Below, in pieces: positions 1 through 6,605 of a DNA stretch of 11,647 bases. Below the pieces are notes generated by a model. It did not search any database. It was not told where the DNA came from and saw only the letters and a list, made by a program, of their open reading frames with translations. Positions within the stretch are counted from its first letter, which is position 1. Each line of letters starts with the position of its first letter. This stretch comes from JAMCUI01 sp964520615 (GTDB taxonomy: Bacteria; Patescibacteriota; Microgenomatia; 2-02-FULL-39-11). Made by a program: the position numbers and the translations under genes. The stretch covers positions 1 to 11,647 of the forward strand of contig CAZFNL010000024.1 of assembly GCA_964520615.1 (NCBI GenBank). Direction: 5' to 3'.

Positions 1-354
1 GAGAAAATACAGTATTTCGGGGAGCTGGAATTTGGTCAGAAGGTGGAACTATACAGAAACGCCAAAGCGTTTGTCTTCCCCATACTTTGGGAGGAGCCTT
101 TCGGGCTGGTAATGATAGAGGCCATGTCCTGCGGGACTCCGGTGGTGGCCTTTGGCAACGGAGCGATACCTGAGGTGGTAGTAGATGGTGTGACTGGGTT
201 TGTAATATCCAACAACGATGAGGAAGCGATGGTGAGGGCGGTAGAAAGTATAGATCAGATAAAAAGGGAAGATTGCCGGAGGCATGTGGAAGAGAATTTC
301 ACAGTGGAGAAGATGGTGAAGGATTATGAAAGGGCGCTTTTGACCTTAATTTAA
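1..354 (+). CDS. GT4 glycosyltransferase, C-terminal part (5' end outside window)
   Basis: The reading frame is open from base 1 to the TAA at 352-354, giving the last 117 residues of a longer protein; the GTG at 43 is internal. This is the nucleotide-sugar-binding half of a GT-B fold family 4 glycosyltransferase. The family motif E-x7-E is present as EPFGLVMIE (94-120), followed by AMSCGTPVVAF, a PEVVVDG loop and TGFV, then a C-terminal helix ending near FTVEKMVKDYE. These enzymes transfer a sugar from a nucleotide donor with retention of configuration, in the cytoplasm. The C-terminal half closely resembles the two GT4 genes at 1733 and 2817, so it looks like a third paralogue. Donor and acceptor cannot be told from the sequence. 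Confidence 0.93.
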   Translation, partial: EKIQYFGELEFGQKVELYRNAKAFVFPILWEEPFGLVMIEAMSCGTPVVAFGNGAIPEVVVDGVTGFVISNNDEEAMVRAVESIDQIKREDCRRHVEENFTVEKMVKDYERALLTLI

Positions 355-363
355 CAGCATAGG

Positions 364-375
364 ATTGGGTCCAAT
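364..375. repeat. 12-bp inverted repeat before the 391 gene
   Basis: ATTGG-GT-CCAAT is a perfect inverted repeat with a 2-base centre, 15 bases upstream of the ATG at 391. It could be an operator, but at this length in AT-rich intergenic DNA it could also be chance. Confidence 0.3.
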
Positions 376-390
376 TATTAATACAATATT

Positions 391-1653
391 ATGTTGTCCG
401 CTGAGTATTTATTTAGACCAGGGAGACCTAATAACCCGGAAATTTTAATGTCCATGGGATGGCATGAGTTAGGTCCAAATTTTGCTCAAATAGATGTATT
501 AAAAGATTTTATCTCTTCCAACGGTTGGGATTTTCCTTCAAAACTTAGCGCAATACGGGGTGGTGGGGTGTTGAAAATACAAGATGGTATTTTATCTGCT
601 GAAGATCAGACTTATTTATCCCAAAGAAACAGACAGGCAGTTATTCCTATATCTACTGGTGGGAAAGAAACAGATAGGTTGATTTTTTTCCCTACAGAAA
701 AAACAGACAGTCCCTTCAGCGCAAATTTTACAGCTTACCGTAGTGAGTTTAGCAGATTTTTGTCAGAAAGATGGGATGAGGAAAAGGAAGGGATTTTCCC
801 CTTACCTGAAGTTACTGATTCCCGGAGATTGGATGACGGCCGATATATAAACGTAACCAGATACAGACCCGGGCTGCAAGGATTGGGTCTGGGTGGTCCT
901 GAAGCAGGAGTGAATAGGATGGATATCGGGAAGTTAACCCCAGAAAACTTAAAACAGCTAGTAAGAGTATTGGATAGAATGCATGTTCGAACTAGCGAGT
1001 ATATGGATTGGTTAAATAAAGAAAATATCATTCTTCCAGATGAAAGCTGGCTTCACCCGAGGAATCCAAAAAGATTTTTGAGAGGACAGGAATGGTGGGA
1101 AGAAAGAAAGAAGGAATTAGGGAAGTGGATAACGGATAATAAAGAGATATATCAGGCAATTGATGGCGAGTTTGATTTTAACAAATCTCTTGTTGAAATG
1201 ATTGACAATAACAAGTCACTTTATCCGCATGTGGACGGGCGGATCGAAGACTCTTCTCTTGTGTGTGAAACAGTAGTGGCGCACGGAACTTTATACGCCG
1301 ACCAGATACATTATACACGCGATAAAGATGGCCGTATAAACTTTACCGTAACCGGCGGAGACAGAGCACATTATGGGCTTCGCGGGGAAATGATTGATTG
1401 GCTAGTGACAGCAGCAGCTTCTTCACCGAAGCACCAGCTGGCGATGATAGAGGAGTTTAACAGATTGCATCCTGATTTGAAGGAAAGACGTGCCTTGGCA
1501 ATGCACCTAATGTATAGGAGTATTGGGGCAGTGGGATGGTATAGCAGGAACAATAAGCCTGATGAGGCAAAAAGATTAGCCAGATTAGTGCATGATATTT
1601 TGGAAACTAAAGGTGAAGGAGAATGGTGGAAAAATCTTGATCAACCTCTTTAA
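391..1653 (+). CDS. Degenerate APH/choline-kinase-fold phosphotransferase-like protein
   Basis: This 420-residue protein is not clearly recognisable, but its layout suggests the aminoglycoside/choline kinase (APH) fold. An N-lobe-like stretch has an acidic helix (YRSEFSRFL), then IFPLPEV, a YRPG segment like the hinge of the family, and LVRVLDRMH, which matches the L..LH helix before the catalytic loop. The expected catalytic loop HGDxxxxN appears as HGTLYADQIH (residues 298-307), with Asp replaced by Thr300 and Asn by Gln305. A metal-binding Asp may survive as D324 in TGGDRAHYG. If the assignment is right, it is probably catalytically weak or a pseudokinase. There is no Shine-Dalgarno before ATG 391; ATG 448 (after CCGGAAATTTTA) is a plausible alternative start. 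It lies between GT4 genes, so a role in glycan or glycoside handling is possible but unproven. Confidence 0.6.
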   Translation: MLSAEYLFRPGRPNNPEILMSMGWHELGPNFAQIDVLKDFISSNGWDFPSKLSAIRGGGVLKIQDGILSAEDQTYLSQRNRQAVIPISTGGKETDRLIFFPTEKTDSPFSANFTAYRSEFSRFLSERWDEEKEGIFPLPEVTDSRRLDDGRYINVTRYRPGLQGLGLGGPEAGVNRMDIGKLTPENLKQLVRVLDRMHVRTSEYMDWLNKENIILPDESWLHPRNPKRFLRGQEWWEERKKELGKWITDNKEIYQAIDGEFDFNKSLVEMIDNNKSLYPHVDGRIEDSSLVCETVVAHGTLYADQIHYTRDKDGRINFTVTGGDRAHYGLRGEMIDWLVTAAASSPKHQLAMIEEFNRLHPDLKERRALAMHLMYRSIGAVGWYSRNNKPDEAKRLARLVHDILETKGEGEWWKNLDQPL

Positions 1654-1711
1654 ATTTTGAAATACGCACTCACGATATCATTTTGCGGGGCTTCCTGTTT
1701 TTCCCATAGCA

Positions 1712-1720
1712 TGATAAGAT
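1712..1720 (+). promoter_or_regulatory. Candidate extended -10 promoter for the GT4 gene at 1733
   Basis: TGATAAGAT fits an extended -10 element (TGn followed by TAAGAT, hexamer 1715-1720). No good -35 is seen at 17 bases upstream (TTCCTG). Initiation would be expected about 6 bases before the ATG at 1733, giving an almost leaderless transcript. A 7-bp inverted repeat, TTCCTGT (1692-1698) and ACAGGAA (1727-1733), brackets this element and overlaps the start codon. Confidence 0.4.
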
Positions 1721-1732
1721 TTTTATACAGGA

Positions 1733-2776
1733 ATGAAAATAGCACTACTTGCGCCGCCTTATTTACCGATTCCACCCGATGGCTATGGAGGTGTGGAGAG
1801 AATTGTTTACCTTCTGACTGAAGGTTTGGTGAAAAAAGGACACGACGTGACACTATTTGCTCCGGGCGATTCCAAAACCTCGGCCAAACTTTTTGCCACT
1901 TTCCCCAAAGCCATCGGCAACAGCGGGGAGCTTAAAAACAAGCCTTTCTATCCGCTTCTTCAATATGAAGATTGTTTTTCCCGTGCAGGAGAATTTGACC
2001 TTATCCACAATCATGCTGAACACCTGGCGATGTTTTTGGCGGAAAACATTAAAACCCCTGTAATACATACGATTCACAGCACTATGTTTGAGGGGGAAAC
2101 GACTACGGAAAAAAGGATGGTGTGGCATAGGTTTAAGCGTCAGAATTTTGTCAGCATATCCGATAGCCAAAGGGAGGGTATGAAAGACCTGAATTTTGTC
2201 GGCACCGTCTATAACGGTATAGATATCAATGAATATGAGTATATCGAAAATCCGCGTGGCGACTATCTTCTTTGGGTGGGTAGAATTACACCAAAAAAGG
2301 GACCCTTGGAAGCCATTGAGATTGCTGAAAAAAAGGAAATGAAGCTGGTGATGGTGGCGGTCATAGATCCAGTTGAACAAAAGTATTATGAGGAAGTGAT
2401 TAAACCCAGGATAGATGGTGATAAAGTCGAATTTGTCGGGGAACTGCAGGGCAGTTCACTATCATCGCTATATGGCAATGCTTATTGCACCCTTGTTCCT
2501 ATATCCTGGCATGAGCCTTTCGGGCTGGTGATGGTGGAGGCCATGGCCTGCGGGACGCCGGTAGTGGCTTATGATATAGGTTCTGCCAGGGAAGTGATTG
2601 AAGACGGGAAAACTGGATTTGTAGTCCAAGATCAATTGGAGATGGTGGAAGCGTTACAAAATATCGTGAATATTAAAAGAATAGATTGCAGGAAGAGAGT
2701 TGAAGAGAAGTTCACGTCAGAGAAAATGGTTGATGGGTATGAAGCAGTCTATAAAAAAGTATTAAAGGCTGTTTAG
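1733..2776 (+). CDS. GT4 glycosyltransferase
   Basis: A complete 347-residue GT-B glycosyltransferase of family 4, cytoplasmic. The N-terminal Rossmann half begins MKIALLAPPYLPIPP and has the glycine-rich acceptor-side loop GYGGVE, followed by DLIHNHAEH and the ISDSQ and YNGID segments. The C-terminal half has the nucleotide-sugar phosphate-binding pair R184 and K189 in GRITPKKG, and the E-x7-E motif at E261 and E269 in EPFGLVMVE, then AMACGTPVVAY and TGFVV. All expected catalytic elements are present, so it should be active. AGGA lies directly against the ATG, too close for a normal ribosome binding site. It is followed after 40 bases by a paralogue. The donor is probably UDP-, ADP- or GDP-hexose; the specificity is not readable. 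Confidence 0.93.
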   Translation: MKIALLAPPYLPIPPDGYGGVERIVYLLTEGLVKKGHDVTLFAPGDSKTSAKLFATFPKAIGNSGELKNKPFYPLLQYEDCFSRAGEFDLIHNHAEHLAMFLAENIKTPVIHTIHSTMFEGETTTEKRMVWHRFKRQNFVSISDSQREGMKDLNFVGTVYNGIDINEYEYIENPRGDYLLWVGRITPKKGPLEAIEIAEKKEMKLVMVAVIDPVEQKYYEEVIKPRIDGDKVEFVGELQGSSLSSLYGNAYCTLVPISWHEPFGLVMVEAMACGTPVVAYDIGSAREVIEDGKTGFVVQDQLEMVEALQNIVNIKRIDCRKRVEEKFTSEKMVDGYEAVYKKVLKAV

Positions 2777-2816
2777 AAGCTTTATTTGAATTTCATAACC
2801 GTCCAATCGTTAAAAC

Positions 2817-3959
2817 ATGAATATTGCCATTTTTATTTCCCCCAGACACAGAGTGCCTCCCAATGAGGAAAAAATATTGGCACCATGGTATTTGGCAGAG
2901 GACCTAGTGAATGGACTAGCGGACAGAAAGAAAACCGTTTACCTGTTTGCGGCCAAAACATCCCAGACAAAAGGCATTCTGTGCGACTATGGAATTGAGC
3001 CGACATTTCCGATGAGGGCCAAATTTTCTCAAATAGAATATAAGGAATATGTGAAGAGAATGGATCAGCTATTATTTTCCCAAATGGTGGATGTATCGCG
3101 GGAAAAATCTATTGAAGTGGTGCACAGTCACCAACTGGAGAATGTATATGAGATAATTTCCGACGCGCCGCCGTCCTTGCAGTTTGTTTTTACCCTTCAT
3201 GACCCGATAAATATGGATAAAGAGAGACTTATAGCCCAACTAAATGCTCTGCCAAATTGCCATTTTGTAAGCATCAGCGATGCACAGAGGCAAAATCTCC
3301 CTTACCGTTTTACTGATACGGTATACAACGGGATACGTCTTGCCGATTGGTCTTTCCAAGCGGAACCTTCAGATTATTTGCTGCATATGGGCAGGTTGGT
3401 GCCCGAAAAAGGGTTGGATGATGCCATTGTTGCCGCATTAAGATTAAATATGCAGTTAGAAATCGGTACCGATTTCTCAGACAGTAACATAGACAATGAT
3501 TATTATAGGAAAAAAATTGAACCATACCTGAAAAATCCTCTTATCGGAGAACCCGGTATAGTCACCGGTAATGAAAAAAATATACTTTATAAACAGGCCA
3601 GGGCTTTGCTTTTTCCGATAAAATGGGAGGAGCCTTTTGGACTGGTTATGACTGAGGCGATGGCCTGCGGGACTCCAGTGGTTGCTTACGGGCGGGGAAG
3701 CGCACCGGAAGTAGTAGTTGACGGGATAACGGGTTTTATAGTCAACGAGTCGGAAAAGGAAAAAAGAGGAAACTGGATAGTAAAAAAACCCGGAGTGGAC
3801 GGATTGGTTGAGGCTCTGGAGAGGATAAATGCCATGGATGAGCGGGGATATAGCGCAATGCGTGAAGCCTGCCGGCAGCATGTAGAGGATTATTTTAGCG
3901 TGAAGAATATGGTTATAGGATACGAGAAAGTTTATAATAAGATATTGGGAAGAGAATAG
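2817..3959 (+). CDS. GT4 glycosyltransferase, variant N-terminal loop
   Basis: A 380-residue GT4 paralogue of the gene at 1733. The donor-binding half is intact: R193 and K198 in GRLVPEKG, E272 and E280 in EPFGLVMTE, AMACGTPVVAYG, PEVVVDG and TGFIV. It differs in two places. The N-terminal GYGGVE loop is replaced by NEEKILAPWYLAEDL, so the acceptor-side glycine pair is missing. An extra charged stretch (ESEKEKRGNWIVKKPG) follows the TGFIV strand and accounts for part of the extra length. The acceptor may therefore differ from that of its neighbour. The start ATG at 2817 follows CGTTAAAAC with no Shine-Dalgarno. A heptamer repeat tract separates it from the next gene. Confidence 0.92.
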   Translation: MNIAIFISPRHRVPPNEEKILAPWYLAEDLVNGLADRKKTVYLFAAKTSQTKGILCDYGIEPTFPMRAKFSQIEYKEYVKRMDQLLFSQMVDVSREKSIEVVHSHQLENVYEIISDAPPSLQFVFTLHDPINMDKERLIAQLNALPNCHFVSISDAQRQNLPYRFTDTVYNGIRLADWSFQAEPSDYLLHMGRLVPEKGLDDAIVAALRLNMQLEIGTDFSDSNIDNDYYRKKIEPYLKNPLIGEPGIVTGNEKNILYKQARALLFPIKWEEPFGLVMTEAMACGTPVVAYGRGSAPEVVVDGITGFIVNESEKEKRGNWIVKKPGVDGLVEALERINAMDERGYSAMREACRQHVEDYFSVKNMVIGYEKVYNKILGRE

Positions 3960-3965
3960 AGAGAA

Positions 3966-4000
3966 GTTAGTTGTTAGTTGTTAGTTGTTAGTTGTTAGTG
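3966..4000. repeat. Tandem heptamer repeat (GTTAGTT)x5
   Basis: Five uninterrupted copies of GTTAGTT, the last ending in G instead of T, lie just after the TAG of the GT4 gene and before glgA. Degenerate continuation (GTTGGTAGTTATTTGTTAGTT) carries on to about 4021. A related GTTAGTTG occurs near 11487-11494. The tract is not a multiple of a codon and sits in noncoding DNA. It is a simple-sequence tract, potentially variable in copy number by slippage, 38 bases upstream of the glgA start. Confidence 0.92.
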
Positions 4001-4037
4001 GTTGGTAGTTATTTGTTAGTTTTTTGTTTTAAGTTAT

Positions 4038-5480
4038 ATGAAAGTCTTATTTGCTGTTTGGGAGCTTGATCCCTTTTTCAAATTCGGAGGACTCGGGGAT
4101 GTGGCGAGATCCCTTCCGGGAGCGCTTTTATCCCTGGGAGTGGACGTGCGCATTATCATGCCCTTTTATAAGGTGTTGAAATTGGGAAAATCCAGGAAAA
4201 AAAAGACGACAGAATTTACAGTACGGTATGGTAATAAAGATGAATTGGTAGAAGTATATTTGGTTTCTCATCCTGTGACACATGTGCCGGTATATTTATT
4301 GAGGAATAAGAAATATCTTCCAATGGCAAAATCGGAGGACACATTTGCTTTTTTGGATAAAGCAATTGTGGAAATGGCAAAGAAAAACATTTTAGGCTGG
4401 ATTCCTGAGATTATCCACTGTAATGATCATCACACTGGACTTGTTCCAATACTGTTAAAAGGAAACAACCTCAACATAAAATCCATTCTGACAATCCATA
4501 ATCTGGCTTATCAGGGTGCAGCTACAGCTGAAATATTGGACAGGATGGGGCTGGACAGATCAAGAAGCCAAGTGCTGGAATGGGAGATAAAGTCAAGACG
4601 GCTCAATTTCCTGATGGAAGGGATAATTCATGCCGATGTGGTGACAACCGTCTCTCCCACTTATGCCCGCGAGATAATGACTGAAGAATTCGGGGCGGGT
4701 CTGGAGGATGTCCTGCGCGGTAAAGAGGGTCGGGTGTTTGGGATATTAAACGGTATTGATCTTGATTACAGGACAAACATGAATAACAGGATATTGGAGA
4801 TAAGGAGGAAGGACGCCAGAGCAAAGAGTGTTGAGGCAAGACACAGGCTGGAGAATGATTTGGAAAAGGAAAAGAGACTGCATAAACTATATTTACAAAA
4901 GAAACTGCATTTGGCAGTCAACCCCAATATACCCCTTTTTTCTTTTATCGGCAGGTTCGATCCATGGCAGAAAGGGATAGATATACTTCATAAGATGCTC
5001 AGACGCATTGATGTAGAAAAATATGAGTTTGTGATACTAGGCAGTGGTAACCATGATTGGGAAGAAAGGTTCCAGTGGTTAGGTACCTTTTTCCCGAAAA
5101 ACGTATCCTGTAATTTTGTCTTCGACGATGTTTTGGCACACCAGATGTATGCCGCTTCCGATTTCATGCTTATTCCTTCCCGTTTTGAGCCATGCGGGCT
5201 GGTACAAATGCTTGCAATGTTTTGCGGGACGCTCCCAATAGCCCACAAGACCGGGGGATTGAAAGACTCCATAAAAGATGATGTGAATGGTTTTCTCTTT
5301 GACAAATACTCTTCGGAATCACTTGAAAGAACTGTCAAAAAATCCGTAGACATATGGCATCATGATAAGCTGCGGTACCGCAAAATGGTGGAAGATGCAG
5401 TAGCCTCTGATTTCTCCTGGAATAAGAGCGCAAGGGAGTACATCAGTCTTTACCAGAAGTTGGTAGGGGGAGAGTTGTGA
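4038..5480 (+). CDS. glgA: Glycogen/starch synthase (GT5)
   Basis: A 480-residue, full-length member of the glycogen/starch synthase family, which adds glucose from ADP- or UDP-glucose to the non-reducing end of an alpha-1,4-glucan in the cytoplasm. The N-terminal signature KxGGLGDV is KFGGLGDV (residues 15-22), followed by IHCNDHHTGLVP, LTIHNLAYQG, TTVSPTYA and ILNGIDLD. The C-terminal half has R306 and K312 in GRFDPWQKG, the catalytic glutamate E384 in FEPCGLVQM, and the TGGL loop. Between the NGID loop and the second Rossmann half is an unusually charged helical linker (roughly residues 245-285). The spacing R-x5-K rather than R-x4-K is, as I recall, also found in archaeal glycogen synthases. 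The TGA stop lies 7 bases before the next start, suggesting one transcript. Confidence 0.9.
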   Translation: MKVLFAVWELDPFFKFGGLGDVARSLPGALLSLGVDVRIIMPFYKVLKLGKSRKKKTTEFTVRYGNKDELVEVYLVSHPVTHVPVYLLRNKKYLPMAKSEDTFAFLDKAIVEMAKKNILGWIPEIIHCNDHHTGLVPILLKGNNLNIKSILTIHNLAYQGAATAEILDRMGLDRSRSQVLEWEIKSRRLNFLMEGIIHADVVTTVSPTYAREIMTEEFGAGLEDVLRGKEGRVFGILNGIDLDYRTNMNNRILEIRRKDARAKSVEARHRLENDLEKEKRLHKLYLQKKLHLAVNPNIPLFSFIGRFDPWQKGIDILHKMLRRIDVEKYEFVILGSGNHDWEERFQWLGTFFPKNVSCNFVFDDVLAHQMYAASDFMLIPSRFEPCGLVQMLAMFCGTLPIAHKTGGLKDSIKDDVNGFLFDKYSSESLERTVKKSVDIWHHDKLRYRKMVEDAVASDFSWNKSAREYISLYQKLVGGEL

Positions 5481-5487
5481 TGCCAGT

Positions 5488-6600
5488 ATGTATCAACTTA
5501 CCGCTCTTGCCGGTACATTTGACCGGCTTCATAAGGGACACAGATTTTTTATCCGGCAGGCATTTTATCAAAGTCGGAATGTCTTAATTGGTTTGACCTC
5601 TGACAAATATGTGAAAAGAAAGTTCAAATGTCAATCCGCCAGCTGGCGGACAAATGTCAAACCATTCGGTAAGCTCAGGGTTGATGCTGAGTCAAGACGA
5701 AGCATCAAAACCAAAATGTATGGGTTTGAAGAGAGAAAAAGAGAATTGGAGAATTTTCTGAGGGAAGAAAAACTTTTGGATAGGGTAGAGATTGTAAAGA
5801 TAGACGATATGTACGGTCCGGCAGTAGAAAAGAAAAGCGGAATTGAAGCGTTGGTTATTACTCCGGAAACATCAAAAAGAGGTAAAGAAGTCAACAGGAG
5901 AAGAAGAAAATTGGGACTGTGCGCTTTGCCTCTTATAACTATTTCTTTAGTCTTATCAGAAGACGCCAAAAGGATATCCTCAACAAGGATAAGAAACGGC
6001 GAGATTGACAGGATGGGAAGAATTTACCGTAAAGTTTTAACCTTCAACGGAAAAATACCTGAAGCCCTCAGGATGGAGTTGAAAGAACCCCAGGGGCAAC
6101 TCATCACTGGTGACCTAAAAAACCTCCAGGAGGCAATACACAAGGTGAAAGACCTTATGGAAAGTATGTTTTACAAGATGGTGATAACTGTAGGTGATGA
6201 GGTGACAAGCCAATGTAATAAAGCAAAAATTGAAGCCGATTTGGCAATTGTGGATTACCATATCAACCGCAAACGCAAATTCAGATTTATACACGAATTG
6301 GGTTTTGAAAAAGATAATCTTAACGGTATAAATATTCTATCAGCGCGCAATCCTGCCGGATGCATCACGACTTCATCAATAAAAGCTGTAAACAATTCGA
6401 TAAAAAGTTTTATAGAAACGGGTAAAAGACAGATTGTTACAATTATTGGGGAGGAGGATCTGGTGGCGGTGCCGGCTATACTTTTGGCGCCTCTTTCCGC
6501 CATAGTCCTTTATGGACAGCCTGGAAGGGGTATAATAGTAGTGCAAGTGACTGAAGAGAAAAAGAAAGAGATGAAGTTCCTTATGGAAAAATATAAATAA
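5488..6600 (+). CDS. Fused phosphopantetheine adenylyltransferase / GTP-dependent dephospho-CoA kinase
   Basis: A 370-residue two-domain enzyme predicted to carry out the last two steps of CoA synthesis. Residues 1 to about 180 are a nucleotidyltransferase of the eukaryote/archaeal PPAT type (COG1019): AGTFDRLHKGH with the HxGH motif at 15-18, IGLTSD (34-39), and ISSTRIR (163-169). Residues about 190-370 match the DUF359 family (COG1909), shown in archaea to be a GTP-dependent dephospho-CoA kinase: GDEVT (236-240), DLAIVD (251-256), NPAG (288-291), GEEDL (321-325) with P329, and YGQPG (342-346). All these motifs are intact. About 25 extra residues between K47 and M77 derive from two repeat-like insertions (see repeats). 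The ATG at 5488 begins directly at the conserved N-terminal strand; AGGGGGAG lies about 15 bases upstream. The family assignment is strong, the bifunctional activity is inferred. Confidence 0.9.
   Translation: MYQLTALAGTFDRLHKGHRFFIRQAFYQSRNVLIGLTSDKYVKRKFKCQSASWRTNVKPFGKLRVDAESRRSIKTKMYGFEERKRELENFLREEKLLDRVEIVKIDDMYGPAVEKKSGIEALVITPETSKRGKEVNRRRRKLGLCALPLITISLVLSEDAKRISSTRIRNGEIDRMGRIYRKVLTFNGKIPEALRMELKEPQGQLITGDLKNLQEAIHKVKDLMESMFYKMVITVGDEVTSQCNKAKIEADLAIVDYHINRKRKFRFIHELGFEKDNLNGINILSARNPAGCITTSSIKAVNNSIKSFIETGKRQIVTIIGEEDLVAVPAILLAPLSAIVLYGQPGRGIIVVQVTEEKKKEMKFLMEKYK
5625..5660. repeat. 16-bp perfect palindrome flanked by 10-bp direct repeats, inside a gene
   Basis: CAAATGTCAA occurs at 5625-5634 and again at 5651-5660, exactly bracketing the palindrome TCCGCCAGCTGGCGGA (5635-5650). 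The layout resembles insertion of a small GC-rich palindromic element with duplication of its target. It is translated in frame within the adenylyltransferase domain (residues about 47-58). Confidence 0.88.
5665..5713. repeat. Second palindromic insertion inside the same gene
   Basis: The segment has an imperfect inverted arrangement, TTCGGTAAGCTCAG (5665-5678) against CTGAGTCAAGACGAA (5687-5701), with a perfect 7-bp stem TTGATGC (5681-5687) / GCATCAA (5702-5708). Near-identical flanks TCAAACCA (5657-5664) and TCAAAACCA (5705-5713) suggest a duplicated target. It encodes residues about 60-75 of the CoA enzyme. Confidence 0.65.
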
Positions 6601-6605
6601 CCTTT

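Noticed and set aside
1853..2380. Long antisense open frame of 175 codons
   Set aside because: It lies wholly within the intact GT4 gene, shows no recognisable domain, and is explained by codon bias of the sense strand.
5480..5560. ATG at 5480 overlapping the glgA stop (TGATG) as start of the next gene
   Set aside because: It is in another frame from the conserved AGTFDRLHKGH sequence; ATG 5488 is the one in frame with the enzyme.
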